From NCBI GenBank assembly GCA_031266495.1, contig JAISAX010000719.1, positions 1-12,069 of the forward strand: a stretch of DNA of 12,069 nt, in the 5' to 3' direction. The notes beneath the pieces were generated by a model. It had not been told where the DNA came from. It saw only the letters and a program-made list of their open reading frames with translations, and did no database searches. Positions 5,982 through 12,069 of this stretch are shown one piece after another (the stretch's first letter is position 1; each line of letters opens with the position of its first letter). The DNA comes from Opitutaceae bacterium (GTDB lineage Bacteria > Verrucomicrobiota > Verrucomicrobiae > Opitutales > Opitutaceae). Made by a program: the position numbers and the translations under genes.

Positions 5982-6845
5982 GTGCCCAAACGCCCCCAAC
6001 TCCGCGGCTACGATCTCCGGCAACTAGCCGGGCACACCGGGCTGATCGGCGTGGACGAAGCCGGACGCGGGGCGCTGGCCGGCCCGGTCGTGGCGGCGGC
6101 GGTACACCTGACGCGAGAATTTCTCGAAAGCCGCTGGGCCGCGCACAACGCCACCCGCATCAACGACTCCAAGCAACTCACCGCGCCCGAACGCGAAGCC
6201 CTCTCCTTCGAATTCGAGACACTAGCCGCCGAAAACGCCATCCACATCTCCCCCGGCGCCGCCGACGTCGCCGAAATCGAACAACACAACATCCTCGGCG
6301 CCACCAAACTCGCCATGCGCCGAGCGCTCGAAGGCCTGTACCCGCCCGAGGCCTTTGTCCACGTGGAAGAGCCCGACCTCTTTTCGACCCCCGGGCACCA
6401 CGCCGCCTGGAACCGGCAAGCCACCAGCCGCATCCTCATCGACGGCCTCCCCCTGAAGAACTTCCCCTACCCGCACACCGGAGTGATCAAAGGCGACGCC
6501 CGCTCGCTCGCCATCGCCATGGCCTCGATCATCGCCAAAGTCACCCGCGACCGCCACATGACCGCCCTCGACGCCACGCACCCCGGCTACGGCTTCGCGC
6601 AACACAAAGGCTACGGCACCGAAGAGCACCGCGAAGCCCTCCTCCACCTCGGACGCAGCCCGCAACACCGCGAACACTTCCTGAGAAAACTCCTCGCCGG
6701 CCGCGTGGACCCCTCGCAAATGGACATGGGATTTGGGATTCCCGATTCCCGATTCCCGATTAGGCGCTCCCGCGCCGGACCCGCCAACGAAACCGCAGCA
6801 CCATCAATCGAGAATCGAGAATCGAAAATCGAAAACCCCGAATGA
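5982..6845 (+). CDS. rnhB: Ribonuclease HII with repeat-derived C-terminal tail
   Basis: This enzyme incises DNA 5' to misincorporated ribonucleotides and cleaves RNA-DNA hybrids. The catalytic acidic set is complete: Asp25-Glu26 (GVDEAGRGALAGPVV), Asp154 (ILIDGLPLKNF) and Asp172 (IKGDARSLAIAMASIIAKVTRDR). The spacing 154 to 172 equals that of Asp108 to Asp126 in E. coli. The stretch between residues 26 and 154 is about 37 residues longer than in E. coli, with an insertion around VEEPDLFSTPGHHAAW. The start is GTG, chosen because it is the first start after the heptamer array; CTCTCCTCCC precedes it instead of a Shine-Dalgarno sequence. The enzyme core ends near VDPSQ (about residue 247). The last ~40 residues, including IPDSRF and [12 protein letters not shown], are read from heptamer arrays. 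The stop overlaps the kinase start (ATGA). Confidence 0.93.
   Translation: MPKRPQLRGYDLRQLAGHTGLIGVDEAGRGALAGPVVAAAVHLTREFLESRWAAHNATRINDSKQLTAPEREALSFEFETLAAENAIHISPGAADVAEIEQHNILGATKLAMRRALEGLYPPEAFVHVEEPDLFSTPGHHAAWNRQATSRILIDGLPLKNFPYPHTGVIKGDARSLAIAMASIIAKVTRDRHMTALDATHPGYGFAQHKGYGTEEHREALLHLGRSPQHREHFLRKLLAGRVDPSQMDMGFGIPDSRFPIRRSRAGPANETAAPSIENRESKIENPE
6728..6762 (-). repeat. Heptamer array 3 (five units, within the 3' end of rnhB)
   Basis: Plus-strand units are GGGATTT, GGGATTC, CCGATTC, CCGATTC and CCGATTA. On the minus strand the clearest units read GAATCGG, matching the GAATYNN theme. The array is translated as part of the rnhB tail (GFGIPDSRFPIR). Confidence 0.85.
6805..6839 (+). 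repeat. Heptamer array 4 (five units, inverted relative to array 3)
   Basis: Units are CAATCGA, GAATCGA, GAATCGA, AAATCGA and AAACCCC. It is translated as [12 protein letters not shown] in rnhB and ends two bases before the ATG of the kinase gene. Together with array 3 it forms an imperfect inverted pair spanning 112 bp. Confidence 0.85.
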
Positions 6846-8038
6846 CCACCGCCAAAAAACACTCCCCCCTCGACCGCGTACTCGGCCAGATCAACAAGCT
6901 CGACACCGCCAGCCTGGCCACCCTGGCGCAACGGCTGGCCCGCGAACGCGAACTGTTCGAAAGCATCTTCAACATCCTCCAGGAAGGCGTCCTCGTCATC
7001 CATGCCGACGGACACATCGAGTACGCCAATACCGCCGCCCACCGCCTCGTCGGCCTCACCGGCAACGCCCTGCAAGGCGAGCACCTCTGGCGATTCATCC
7101 CCGGCCTGCGACCCTCGCTCGAACCCTCGCTCGACGGCACCGCCCCCGTCATCACCCGCGAATTCGAGCTCACCTACCCCGAAACCCGCACCATACGCCT
7201 CTACATGGTCCCCTTTCACCCCGACGCGGCCGACTCCGGGCAAGACCCCGTACCACGCTTCGCCGTCATCCTGACGGACATCACCCGCGACAAGCAGACC
7301 ACCGAAGAACGCATCGAAAGCGAACGCACCTCCACCATCCTGCTCCTCGCCGCCAGCGTAGCCCACGAACTCGGCAACCCGCTCAACTCGCTCACGATCC
7401 ACCTCCAGCTCATCGAACGAAAACTCCGGAAACTCCGGACCGCCACCGCCGCCGTCGCCGGATCGATCCGCATCTGTCAAGAAGAAGTCGCCCGGCTCGA
7501 CGGCATCATCACCCACTTCCTCGAAGCCATCCGCCCGCGCCCGCCCGACCTCGCCGAGACGGACCTTATAAAAACCCTCGGCGAAGTCCTCCACATCCAG
7601 CAACGCGAACTCGAAGACCGCGACATCATCATCGACGCCGAAACCGCCCCCGACGTCCCACGCGTGATGGCCGACCGCGACCAACTCAAACAAGTATTTT
7701 TCAACGTCATCAAAAACGCCATGCAAGCCATGAAACCCGGCGGCCACCTGCGCATCAAATCATGTGCCGACGACGACTCCGTTTATCTGCTCATAGGCGA
7801 CAGCGGCAGCGGCATCCGGCAAAAAGACCTCGCGCAACTCTTTCAACCCTGGCACACGACCAAGGCCAACGACGGGGGAGGGGGGGGGGAAGGAGGCACC
7901 GGCCTCGGCCTCATGATCACACAGCGCATCATGCGCGAACACGGCGGCCAGATCGGCATAGAAAGCCGCGAGCACGTCGGCACCATCGTCACCCTGCAAT
8001 TCCCCCGGAAAGAACGCCGCGTCCGCCTGCTGGAATGA
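6842..8038 (+). CDS. Cytosolic PAS-domain sensor histidine kinase
   Basis: This is a predicted soluble two-component sensor of 398 residues with no membrane segment. A PAS domain (about 36-153; [20 protein letters not shown]) should sense an internal cue. The phosphoacceptor is His175 in the H-box [12 protein letters not shown], in a dimerisation domain of the NtrB-like type. The ATP-binding domain has the N-box Asn288/Asn292 ([10 protein letters not shown]), the G1 box with Asp320 (GDSGSGI) and the G2 box at 352-357 (GTGLGL). Five Gly residues (345-349) just before G2 come from a G5-A-G10 stretch, so the ATP lid carries a slippage-prone site. The ATG overlaps the rnhB stop by 4 nt, which suggests translational coupling. 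No response regulator is in the window, so the output is unknown. Confidence 0.9.
   Translation: MTTAKKHSPLDRVLGQINKLDTASLATLAQRLARERELFESIFNILQEGVLVIHADGHIEYANTAAHRLVGLTGNALQGEHLWRFIPGLRPSLEPSLDGTAPVITREFELTYPETRTIRLYMVPFHPDAADSGQDPVPRFAVILTDITRDKQTTEERIESERTSTILLLAASVAHELGNPLNSLTIHLQLIERKLRKLRTATAAVAGSIRICQEEVARLDGIITHFLEAIRPRPPDLAETDLIKTLGEVLHIQQRELEDRDIIIDAETAPDVPRVMADRDQLKQVFFNVIKNAMQAMKPGGHLRIKSCADDDSVYLLIGDSGSGIRQKDLAQLFQPWHTTKANDGGGGGEGGTGLGLMITQRIMREHGGQIGIESREHVGTIVTLQFPRKERRVRLLE
7874..7889. repeat. G5-A-G10 tract in the kinase ATP-lid codons
   Basis: Five G, one A, then ten G (7880-7889) encode a short Gly run directly before the G2 box. A single-base slip would frameshift the last ~50 residues and remove the GTGLGL motif. 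Confidence 0.9.
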
Positions 8039-8072
8039 CGGAAACCAAAAACCGGCCAACAACCGGAGAGGA

Positions 8073-8109
8073 GCGGGCTTGACTCGCAACCCGCGAGCCA
8101 TTTTGGCTC
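8073..8109 (+). other. Two adjacent hairpins between the kinase and the acidic protein gene
   Basis: The first hairpin pairs GCGGG and TTG (one C bulged) with CAA and CCCGC around ACTCG. The second pairs GAGCCA with TGGCTC around TTT and starts at the next base. No U-tract follows. They could weaken transcription beyond the kinase or structure the leader of the next gene; neither role is shown by the sequence. Confidence 0.5.
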
Positions 8110-8127
8110 CCCGGGAACCACGCCAAG

Positions 8128-8164
8128 CACACACACACAAGCAAACAAACAAACACAAACACAC
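8128..8164 (+). repeat. CA/AAAC microsatellite leader
   Basis: A nearly G-free A/C tract, with AC dinucleotides then CAAA tetramers and mixed units, ends three bases before the ATG at 8168. It would give an unstructured leader to the downstream gene, in which no Shine-Dalgarno sequence is present. Confidence 0.85.
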
Positions 8165-8167
8165 TTT

Positions 8168-8998
8168 ATGGCAAAATCATCCAACGCTCTCGACTGGTGC
8201 ATCGTTCATTTAGGAGAAGACCACAACTGGTGGATTGACGAAGTCAGCGACCCCGTGCGCTGGGACGTTGACGGACTAAGCATCATAGACCCCCGCCAGG
8301 TGGCGCACCTGCTCGAACTGGTGGAACCCCTCCGCGATTACGGCTTCGATGAAGACCTGCTGGAGGCGGCCTTCATCGCCTTCCGCATCGAACGGGAAGC
8401 CGGCGAAGGCCGCGTCCGCCTCAAACGGGTGAAAGACTCGCTGGTCGAATCCGACGACAAGCTATTCGCCCTGGCCGACGTGCTCGACGACGAAAACGGC
8501 CCCTACGCCGACCTCCTCGACCACCTCACCCGATGCCGCGTCAAACTGCTCAACGACATCTTCGAATTCGAATCCAGGCTCACGGTGGACGAAGTCGAGG
8601 ACGAGATCCGCGAGGACCAGAACGCCAGCTTCATCGAAGGCAAGGCGATCCACTGTTTCGACGAACTCTGTGCCATCCTCGAATACACGCCCGCCGGCTG
8701 GGATGGCGACGAAGACAACGACGAGCGCGCCACCGGCGAGGAAGACATCGACGACGAGGATCTCCCCGAAATCGACGACGCCGACGAAGAAGCGCTCAAA
8801 GGCGACGAGTCCCTCAAGTGGGATGAAGAGGAGGAAGCGGACGACGAGAAGTCCGAGGACAAGGACAAGGACAAGGACAAGAGCGAGGAAAAGGAAAAGG
8901 AAGGCAGCGACAAAGAACAGTCCGGCGATGGCGCTGGCGCTGGAGACGGCGCTGAAGACGAAAAATCTTCACGCAATCGCAGCCCCCGTCGGAAATAA
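8168..8998 (+). CDS. Protein of unknown function with a long acidic C-terminal tail
   Basis: I do not recognise this family. The product has 276 residues with no signal peptide or membrane segment. Residues 1-175 look globular and mostly helical (for example HLLELVEPLRDYGFDEDLLEA), with a Trp-rich start (DHNWWIDEV) and a few Cys residues (WCIVHL, LTRCRV, CFDELC). Residues 176-276 form a low-complexity tail very rich in Asp, Glu and later Lys. It includes a run from four GGACAA hexamers (8857-8880) read as alternating Asp-Lys, and it ends in the basic SSRNRSPRRK. It follows the kinase by 129 bp that contain two hairpins and a CA-rich leader, so it may be separately expressed. It converges on the ABC permease gene. 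Acidic tails of this kind often contact basic proteins or mimic nucleic acid, but no function can be assigned. Confidence 0.8.
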   Translation: MAKSSNALDWCIVHLGEDHNWWIDEVSDPVRWDVDGLSIIDPRQVAHLLELVEPLRDYGFDEDLLEAAFIAFRIEREAGEGRVRLKRVKDSLVESDDKLFALADVLDDENGPYADLLDHLTRCRVKLLNDIFEFESRLTVDEVEDEIREDQNASFIEGKAIHCFDELCAILEYTPAGWDGDEDNDERATGEEDIDDEDLPEIDDADEEALKGDESLKWDEEEEADDEKSEDKDKDKDKSEEKEKEGSDKEQSGDGAGAGDGAEDEKSSRNRSPRRK

Positions 8999-9038
8999 TC
9001 GCCCGATCCCTGCTGTCCGGTCACTCATGAATTGCCAT

Positions 9039-9065
9039 CGGAGCGGCGGTGACCCCGCCGCTCCG
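9039..9065. terminator. Strong hairpin between convergent genes
   Basis: CGGAGCGGCGG and CCGCCGCTCCG form a perfect 11-bp stem with loop TGACC. It sits in the 91-bp gap between the convergent acidic-protein and permease genes, where a bidirectional terminator is expected. There is no U-tract on either side, so the termination mode is uncertain. Confidence 0.65.
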
Positions 9066-9089
9066 TAATGCAGGCAGACCTGTGACTGA

Positions 9090-10232
9090 TCACCGGCGAC
9101 CGCCGAAGAGCCGCCGGAGATTGCGGACGACGCCGCCCGGCGAATTGCGGAGGTTATCGATTGCCACCGCCACGATGATGACCGCGCCCATGACAATCTC
9201 CTGCGTGTACTGCGGCCAACCCATCTTCACCCCCCCGTTGCGCAGGATCGTGATGATGAGCGCGCCGATCATCGTCCCCAGGATCGTGCCGCGCCCGCCG
9301 AGCAGGCTGGTGCCGCCGATGACCGCCGCCGCGATCACAAACAACTCGTAGCCGATCGCCTCCGTCGGTTGCCCGATCGAGCCGAGCCGCGCAAAAAACA
9401 CCACCCCGGCCAACCCCGCAAAAAAACCGCCGATGACATAGACGAGCACCTTTGTGCGCGCGACCGGCACGCCGCAGAGAACGGCGGTTTTCTCGTTGGA
9501 GCCGATGGCGAAGATGTGGCGCCCCAGCCGCGTGTAGCGCAGGAAAAGCGCGGTGAGTATTGCCATCCCAATGACAAGCCACACGCCGACAGGCAGGAAC
9601 GGCCACGTGAAAACCGTGGGCGCGGGTTCGAGCAACCGCGAAATCCACAAATCCTGCACCTCGGCGGGCGGATAGATGTTTTGTTCGCCGGCCACGAGTT
9701 TGGCCAGACCACGCGCCATCTGCATCGTGCCAAGCGTGATGATAAAAGGCACGATCCGCAGGTACGTGACGAGCAGCCCGTTGAACAGGCCGACGAGTGA
9801 TGCCACGGCCGTCGCCCCGAACAGCGCCAGAATCGGCAGGAAGACGGGGTACCGGAGCACGAACTTGTTGTCCGCCGGCCCCAGATCGAGGATGTACGCG
9901 GTCGTGATCATCGCCAGCGCGATGACCGAGCCGGCGGAGAGATCGATGCCGCCGGCGATGAGGACGAGGGTCATGCCGATGGCGGCCATCGCGACCACCG
10001 CGATGTCCTGCAACATGAGTTGCGTATTGGCGTCGGACGTGAACCCGCGCGCGCCGGGCGTCAGCGCCACGAAAAACAGGTACACGACCACCAGTGCGGC
10101 GATTCGTCCGAGGAGGTTGAGCAGGCGGGCGGACTTCAGCCCGGCGGATTTTGCCGGCGCAGTGGCCGGCGCGTCCGGCGCGGCGGGAGCGGCGGGAGAG
10201 GCGGGAGAGGCGGGTTGGTTATGGTTGTTCAT
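9090..10232 (-). CDS. ABC sugar transporter permease, RbsC/MglC/XylH type
   Basis: This is the inner-membrane permease of a carbohydrate uptake ABC transporter (BPD_transp_2 family), about 380 residues. About nine or ten hydrophobic helices are visible. Family signatures are GMTLVLIAGGIDLSAGSVIAL and, near the C-terminus, AAVIGGTSLLGGRGTILGT. The start at 10232 is preferred because it leaves a 40-nt gap after the ATPase stop. An in-frame ATG at 10289 would overlap the ATPase gene and add a leader read from a hexamer array (MDMNIDLDLDIE). No Shine-Dalgarno sequence distinguishes them. Residues 6-28 form a cytosolic-looking Pro-Ala-Ser tail in triplet repeats, longer than usual in RbsC. It forms an operon with the upstream ATPase. 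The substrate (ribose, galactose, xylose or other) cannot be decided without the binding protein. Confidence 0.92.
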   Translation of the reverse strand: MNNHNQPASPASPAAPAAPDAPATAPAKSAGLKSARLLNLLGRIAALVVVYLFFVALTPGARGFTSDANTQLMLQDIAVVAMAAIGMTLVLIAGGIDLSAGSVIALAMITTAYILDLGPADNKFVLRYPVFLPILALFGATAVASLVGLFNGLLVTYLRIVPFIITLGTMQMARGLAKLVAGEQNIYPPAEVQDLWISRLLEPAPTVFTWPFLPVGVWLVIGMAILTALFLRYTRLGRHIFAIGSNEKTAVLCGVPVARTKVLVYVIGGFFAGLAGVVFFARLGSIGQPTEAIGYELFVIAAAVIGGTSLLGGRGTILGTMIGALIITILRNGGVKMGWPQYTQEIVMGAVIIVAVAIDNLRNSPGGVVRNLRRLFGGRR

Positions 10233-10253
10233 AATCGGGCGGAAGGCGACGGG

Positions 10254-10295
10254 TTCAATGTCCAGGTCCAGGTCAATGTTCATGTCCATGTTCGC
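10254..10295. repeat. Hexamer array at the ATPase-permease junction
   Basis: With a 6-nt step the plus strand reads TTCAAT, GTCCAG, GTCCAG, GTCAAT, GTTCAT, GTCCAT, GTTCGC. The array spans the ATPase stop codon (10273-10275). If the upstream permease start is used, it encodes alternating hydrophobic-Asp residues. Confidence 0.75.
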
Positions 10296-11856
10296 CGCGG
10301 GCGGTCTGGCCGGTGGCGGCGAGCATGAGGGATTGTTCGGTCCATTCGGAAACGGGGCGGGCTTCGCCGAGGACGCCACGCGTCATCACGGCGATGCGGT
10401 CGCAGATGCCGAGCAACTCGGGCAAATAACTGCTGACCACGAGCACGGCCCTGGGCGGACGGCCGGCGGCGGGATCGCCGACGGCGAGGCGGTCGATCCA
10501 GGCGTAGATTTGCGCCTTGGAGCCGACGTCGATGCCGCGTGTCGGCTCGTCCAACAAAAACACCTCGCAGTCGTGGTGAAGGAGGCGGGCGATGGCCACT
10601 TTTTGTTGGTTGCCCCCGGAAAGGGCTTCGACGGGCTGGTCGCCGGACTCGCACTTGATGGGGAAGTCGCGAATCCAGGGCGCGGCGGCGGCGCGCTGCG
10701 CGGACGGAGTCACAAAACGCCAGGGTCCCAGACCTTCGAGGCGGGAGAGGGTGATGTTTTCCGCAATGGAGAGGTTTTGCGCGAGGCCTTCGGTCTTGCG
10801 GTCCTCGCTGACCAGGCCGATCCCCTGGCGCCAGCGGGCGGCGGGGGTGTCGCCGGTGACGCCGCCGGCGGCGGCGGCGGCGGCCGTGAGAGTCTCGATT
10901 TTCCCGCCGGTGACGGGGTCGATGCCGAAGAGGGTGCGCAACATCTCCGTGCGCCCCGCGCCGATGAGGCCGGCGATGCCCACCACCTCGCCGCGGCGCA
11001 GGGCGAGGCTGGCGCGCCTGGGTAGTTTTTCCCCGGATACTCCGGAGGTCCGGAGCACGACCTCGCCGGGCGTGCGCGGGGAACGGGGATAAAGTTCCTC
11101 CACGTCGCGGCCGACCATCATCGAGATGATGCGGTCCACGGAGACTTCGCCGACCTTGCCGCCGCCCATGCTCTGGCCGTCGCGCAGGACGGTGAACCGG
11201 TCGCACAGCTCCTCGACTTCCTCAAGGGCGTGGCTGATATAGACGATGCCCGTGCCCTTGTCGCGGAGGCGGCGGACGAGGGCGAAGAGCGCCCGCACGT
11301 CTTTTTGCGTGAGCGAGCTGGTGGGTTCGTCGAGGACGAGGACCTTGCAGCCGGCGGCGACGGCGCGGGCGATCTCGACGAGTTGCTGGCCGCCTACGGA
11401 CAGGTCGCCGGTGACCGTCTCGGGGGCGATGTCGGGCGCGCCGACTTCGGCGAGGGCGCGGCGGGCGGTGGCGCGCATCGCCTTCCAGTCGAGCAGCGGT
11501 CCGCGGACGGGTTCGATGCCGAGGAGGATGTTTTCCATCACGCCGAGGTGGGGGGCGAGCGCGAGTTCCTGGTAGATCATGCACACGCCGAGCGAGCGGG
11601 CGTGGAGGGGATTTTTGGGGAGGTAGGGCCGTCCTTCGAGGGTCATCGCGCCGGCGTCGGCGGCGTGCGCGCCGGAGAGCACTTTCATGAGCGTGCTCTT
11701 GCCCGCTCCGTTTTCCCCGATGAGCGCGAGCACTTGCCCGCGCTCCACTTCGAGATCGACGCCGCGCAGGGCATGCGTGGCCCCGAATCGCTTGTGGATG
11801 CCGGTGACGGCGAGCAGGGGCGGGAGGGGGCTGGTGGAGGGGGCGGCGGCCATCAT
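10273..11856 (-). CDS. ABC sugar transporter double ATPase, RbsA/MglA type
   Basis: This is the cytosolic ATPase of a ribose/galactose-type importer, 527 residues, with two fused nucleotide-binding domains. Domain 1 has Walker A 47-55 (GENGAGKST, Lys53), signature LSVGGQQ at 152-158 and Walker B ending DEPTSSL with Glu177. Domain 2 has the degenerate Walker A 296-304 (GLIGAGRTE, Arg302 replacing Lys), as is normal for this family's second domain. It also has signature LSGGNQQKV at 413-421 and Walker B LLDEPTRGID. Thus only the first site should be fully competent in Walker A. Seven consecutive Ala residues (325-331), from GCC/GCG repeats, enlarge a loop after GIDPVTGGKIE. The start is at 11856, with a second ATG directly after it. 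The upstream region holds inverted nonamer arrays and a G23 tract. The binding-protein gene is probably beyond the right edge. Confidence 0.95.
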   Translation of the reverse strand: MMAAAPSTSPLPPLLAVTGIHKRFGATHALRGVDLEVERGQVLALIGENGAGKSTLMKVLSGAHAADAGAMTLEGRPYLPKNPLHARSLGVCMIYQELALAPHLGVMENILLGIEPVRGPLLDWKAMRATARRALAEVGAPDIAPETVTGDLSVGGQQLVEIARAVAAGCKVLVLDEPTSSLTQKDVRALFALVRRLRDKGTGIVYISHALEEVEELCDRFTVLRDGQSMGGGKVGEVSVDRIISMMVGRDVEELYPRSPRTPGEVVLRTSGVSGEKLPRRASLALRRGEVVGIAGLIGAGRTEMLRTLFGIDPVTGGKIETLTAAAAAAGGVTGDTPAARWRQGIGLVSEDRKTEGLAQNLSIAENITLSRLEGLGPWRFVTPSAQRAAAAPWIRDFPIKCESGDQPVEALSGGNQQKVAIARLLHHDCEVFLLDEPTRGIDVGSKAQIYAWIDRLAVGDPAAGRPPRAVLVVSSYLPELLGICDRIAVMTRGVLGEARPVSEWTEQSLMLAATGQTARGEHGHEH

Positions 11857-11967
11857 GGGAGTTATGCGAGAGATGAGAGAGAGGGGAGCTATGGGCGGGA
11901 GGCAGGAGGCGGGAGGCGGGAGCCATGGTTCCCATAACTCCCCTGTCTCCCATAACTCCCATAATAT
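11855..11967. repeat. Inverted nonamer arrays with heptamer core upstream of the ATPase gene
   Basis: Left arm (11855-11899): five 9-mers, ATGGGAGTT, ATGCGAGAG, ATGAGAGAG, AGGGGAGCT, ATGGGCGGG. Right arm (11923-11967): five 9-mers, CCATGGTTC, CCATAACTC, CCCTGTCTC, CCATAACTC, CCATAATAT, which on the other strand resemble the left arm (GAGTTATGG). Between them lie four 7-mers of GGGAGGC type (11897-11924). The left arm begins inside the ATPase start codon, so the whole structure occupies that gene's leader. Confidence 0.8.
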
Positions 11968-11976
11968 TCCGGGTGC

Positions 11977-11999
11977 GGGGGGGGGGGGGGGGGGGGGGG
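11977..11999. repeat. G23 homopolymer upstream of the ABC operon
   Basis: Twenty-three consecutive G on the plus strand lie about 120 bp upstream of the ATPase start, in a plausible promoter region. Length variation could shift promoter spacing. The count is vulnerable to sequencing error. Confidence 0.9.
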
Positions 12000-12069
12000 C
12001 GGGACCTTGGAGTCCCGGTGTTTATCGGTAACCCCGGGGTCACAGAGCCCCAGACCCGGGTGCCACACG
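12000..12069. other. Non-coding right edge rich in short inverted repeats
   Basis: This short stretch contains a GGGAC/GTCCC hairpin (12001-12016), the palindrome ACCCCGGGGT (12031-12040) and ACCCGGGT (12055-12062). No coding region is supported. It could be the trailer of an upstream minus-strand gene or part of the ABC operon leader. Confidence 0.35.

Noticed and set aside
8073..8109. Riboswitch or classical rho-independent terminator
   Set aside because: The two hairpins match no riboswitch I know, and no U-tract follows.
9676..11025. 449-codon plus-strand frame across the ABC genes
   Set aside because: It is antisense to two well-supported transporter genes and has no family motif.
11857..12069. 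Start or end of the sugar-binding protein gene
   Set aside because: No frame in this stretch gives a signal peptide, a binding-protein motif or a plausible coding end; it is mostly repeats and homopolymer.

Overview
The window is GC-rich bacterial DNA with long spurious antisense frames and long runs of G or C. It is probably from the Verrucomicrobiota, most likely an Opitutaceae-like organism. This is an inference from the mix of genes: a PEP-CTERM-tagged subtilase, adjacent RNase HIII and HII genes, and a cytosolic PAS histidine kinase. No rRNA, tRNA, CRISPR array, transposase or phage gene was found.

Layout. 1-1246 (minus): xseB followed by the 5' half of dxs, which runs off the left edge. 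1444-3294 (plus): an exported S8-family protease with a PEP-CTERM anchor. 3326-3660: an array of about eight 43-bp units, each carrying a palindrome. 3766-4611 (minus): an HTH-like plus metallo-beta-lactamase-fold hydrolase interrupted by a C20 tract. 4724-8998 (plus): rnhC, rnhB, a PAS histidine kinase and an acidic-tailed protein of unknown function. 9090-11856 (minus): the permease and the double ATPase of a ribose/galactose-type ABC sugar importer. The substrate-binding protein is not in the window.

The genes do not form one pathway. xseB/dxs is housekeeping (exonuclease VII, isoprenoid synthesis), rnhC/rnhB removes RNA from RNA-DNA hybrids, and the ABC pair imports a sugar. The kinase overlaps rnhB by 4 nt and is probably translationally coupled to it. 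No response regulator lies nearby.

The most unusual content is in the gene junctions. rnhC/rnhB, rnhB/kinase, permease/ATPase and the ATPase upstream region each hold degenerate short-period arrays (6-, 7- or 9-mers, usually about five units). They commonly occur as inverted pairs and reach into start codons, stop codons or the coding sequence itself. Three long G/C homopolymers (C20 in the hydrolase, G10 in the kinase, G23 upstream of the ABC ATPase) are candidate slippage switches. No gene has a convincing Shine-Dalgarno sequence.
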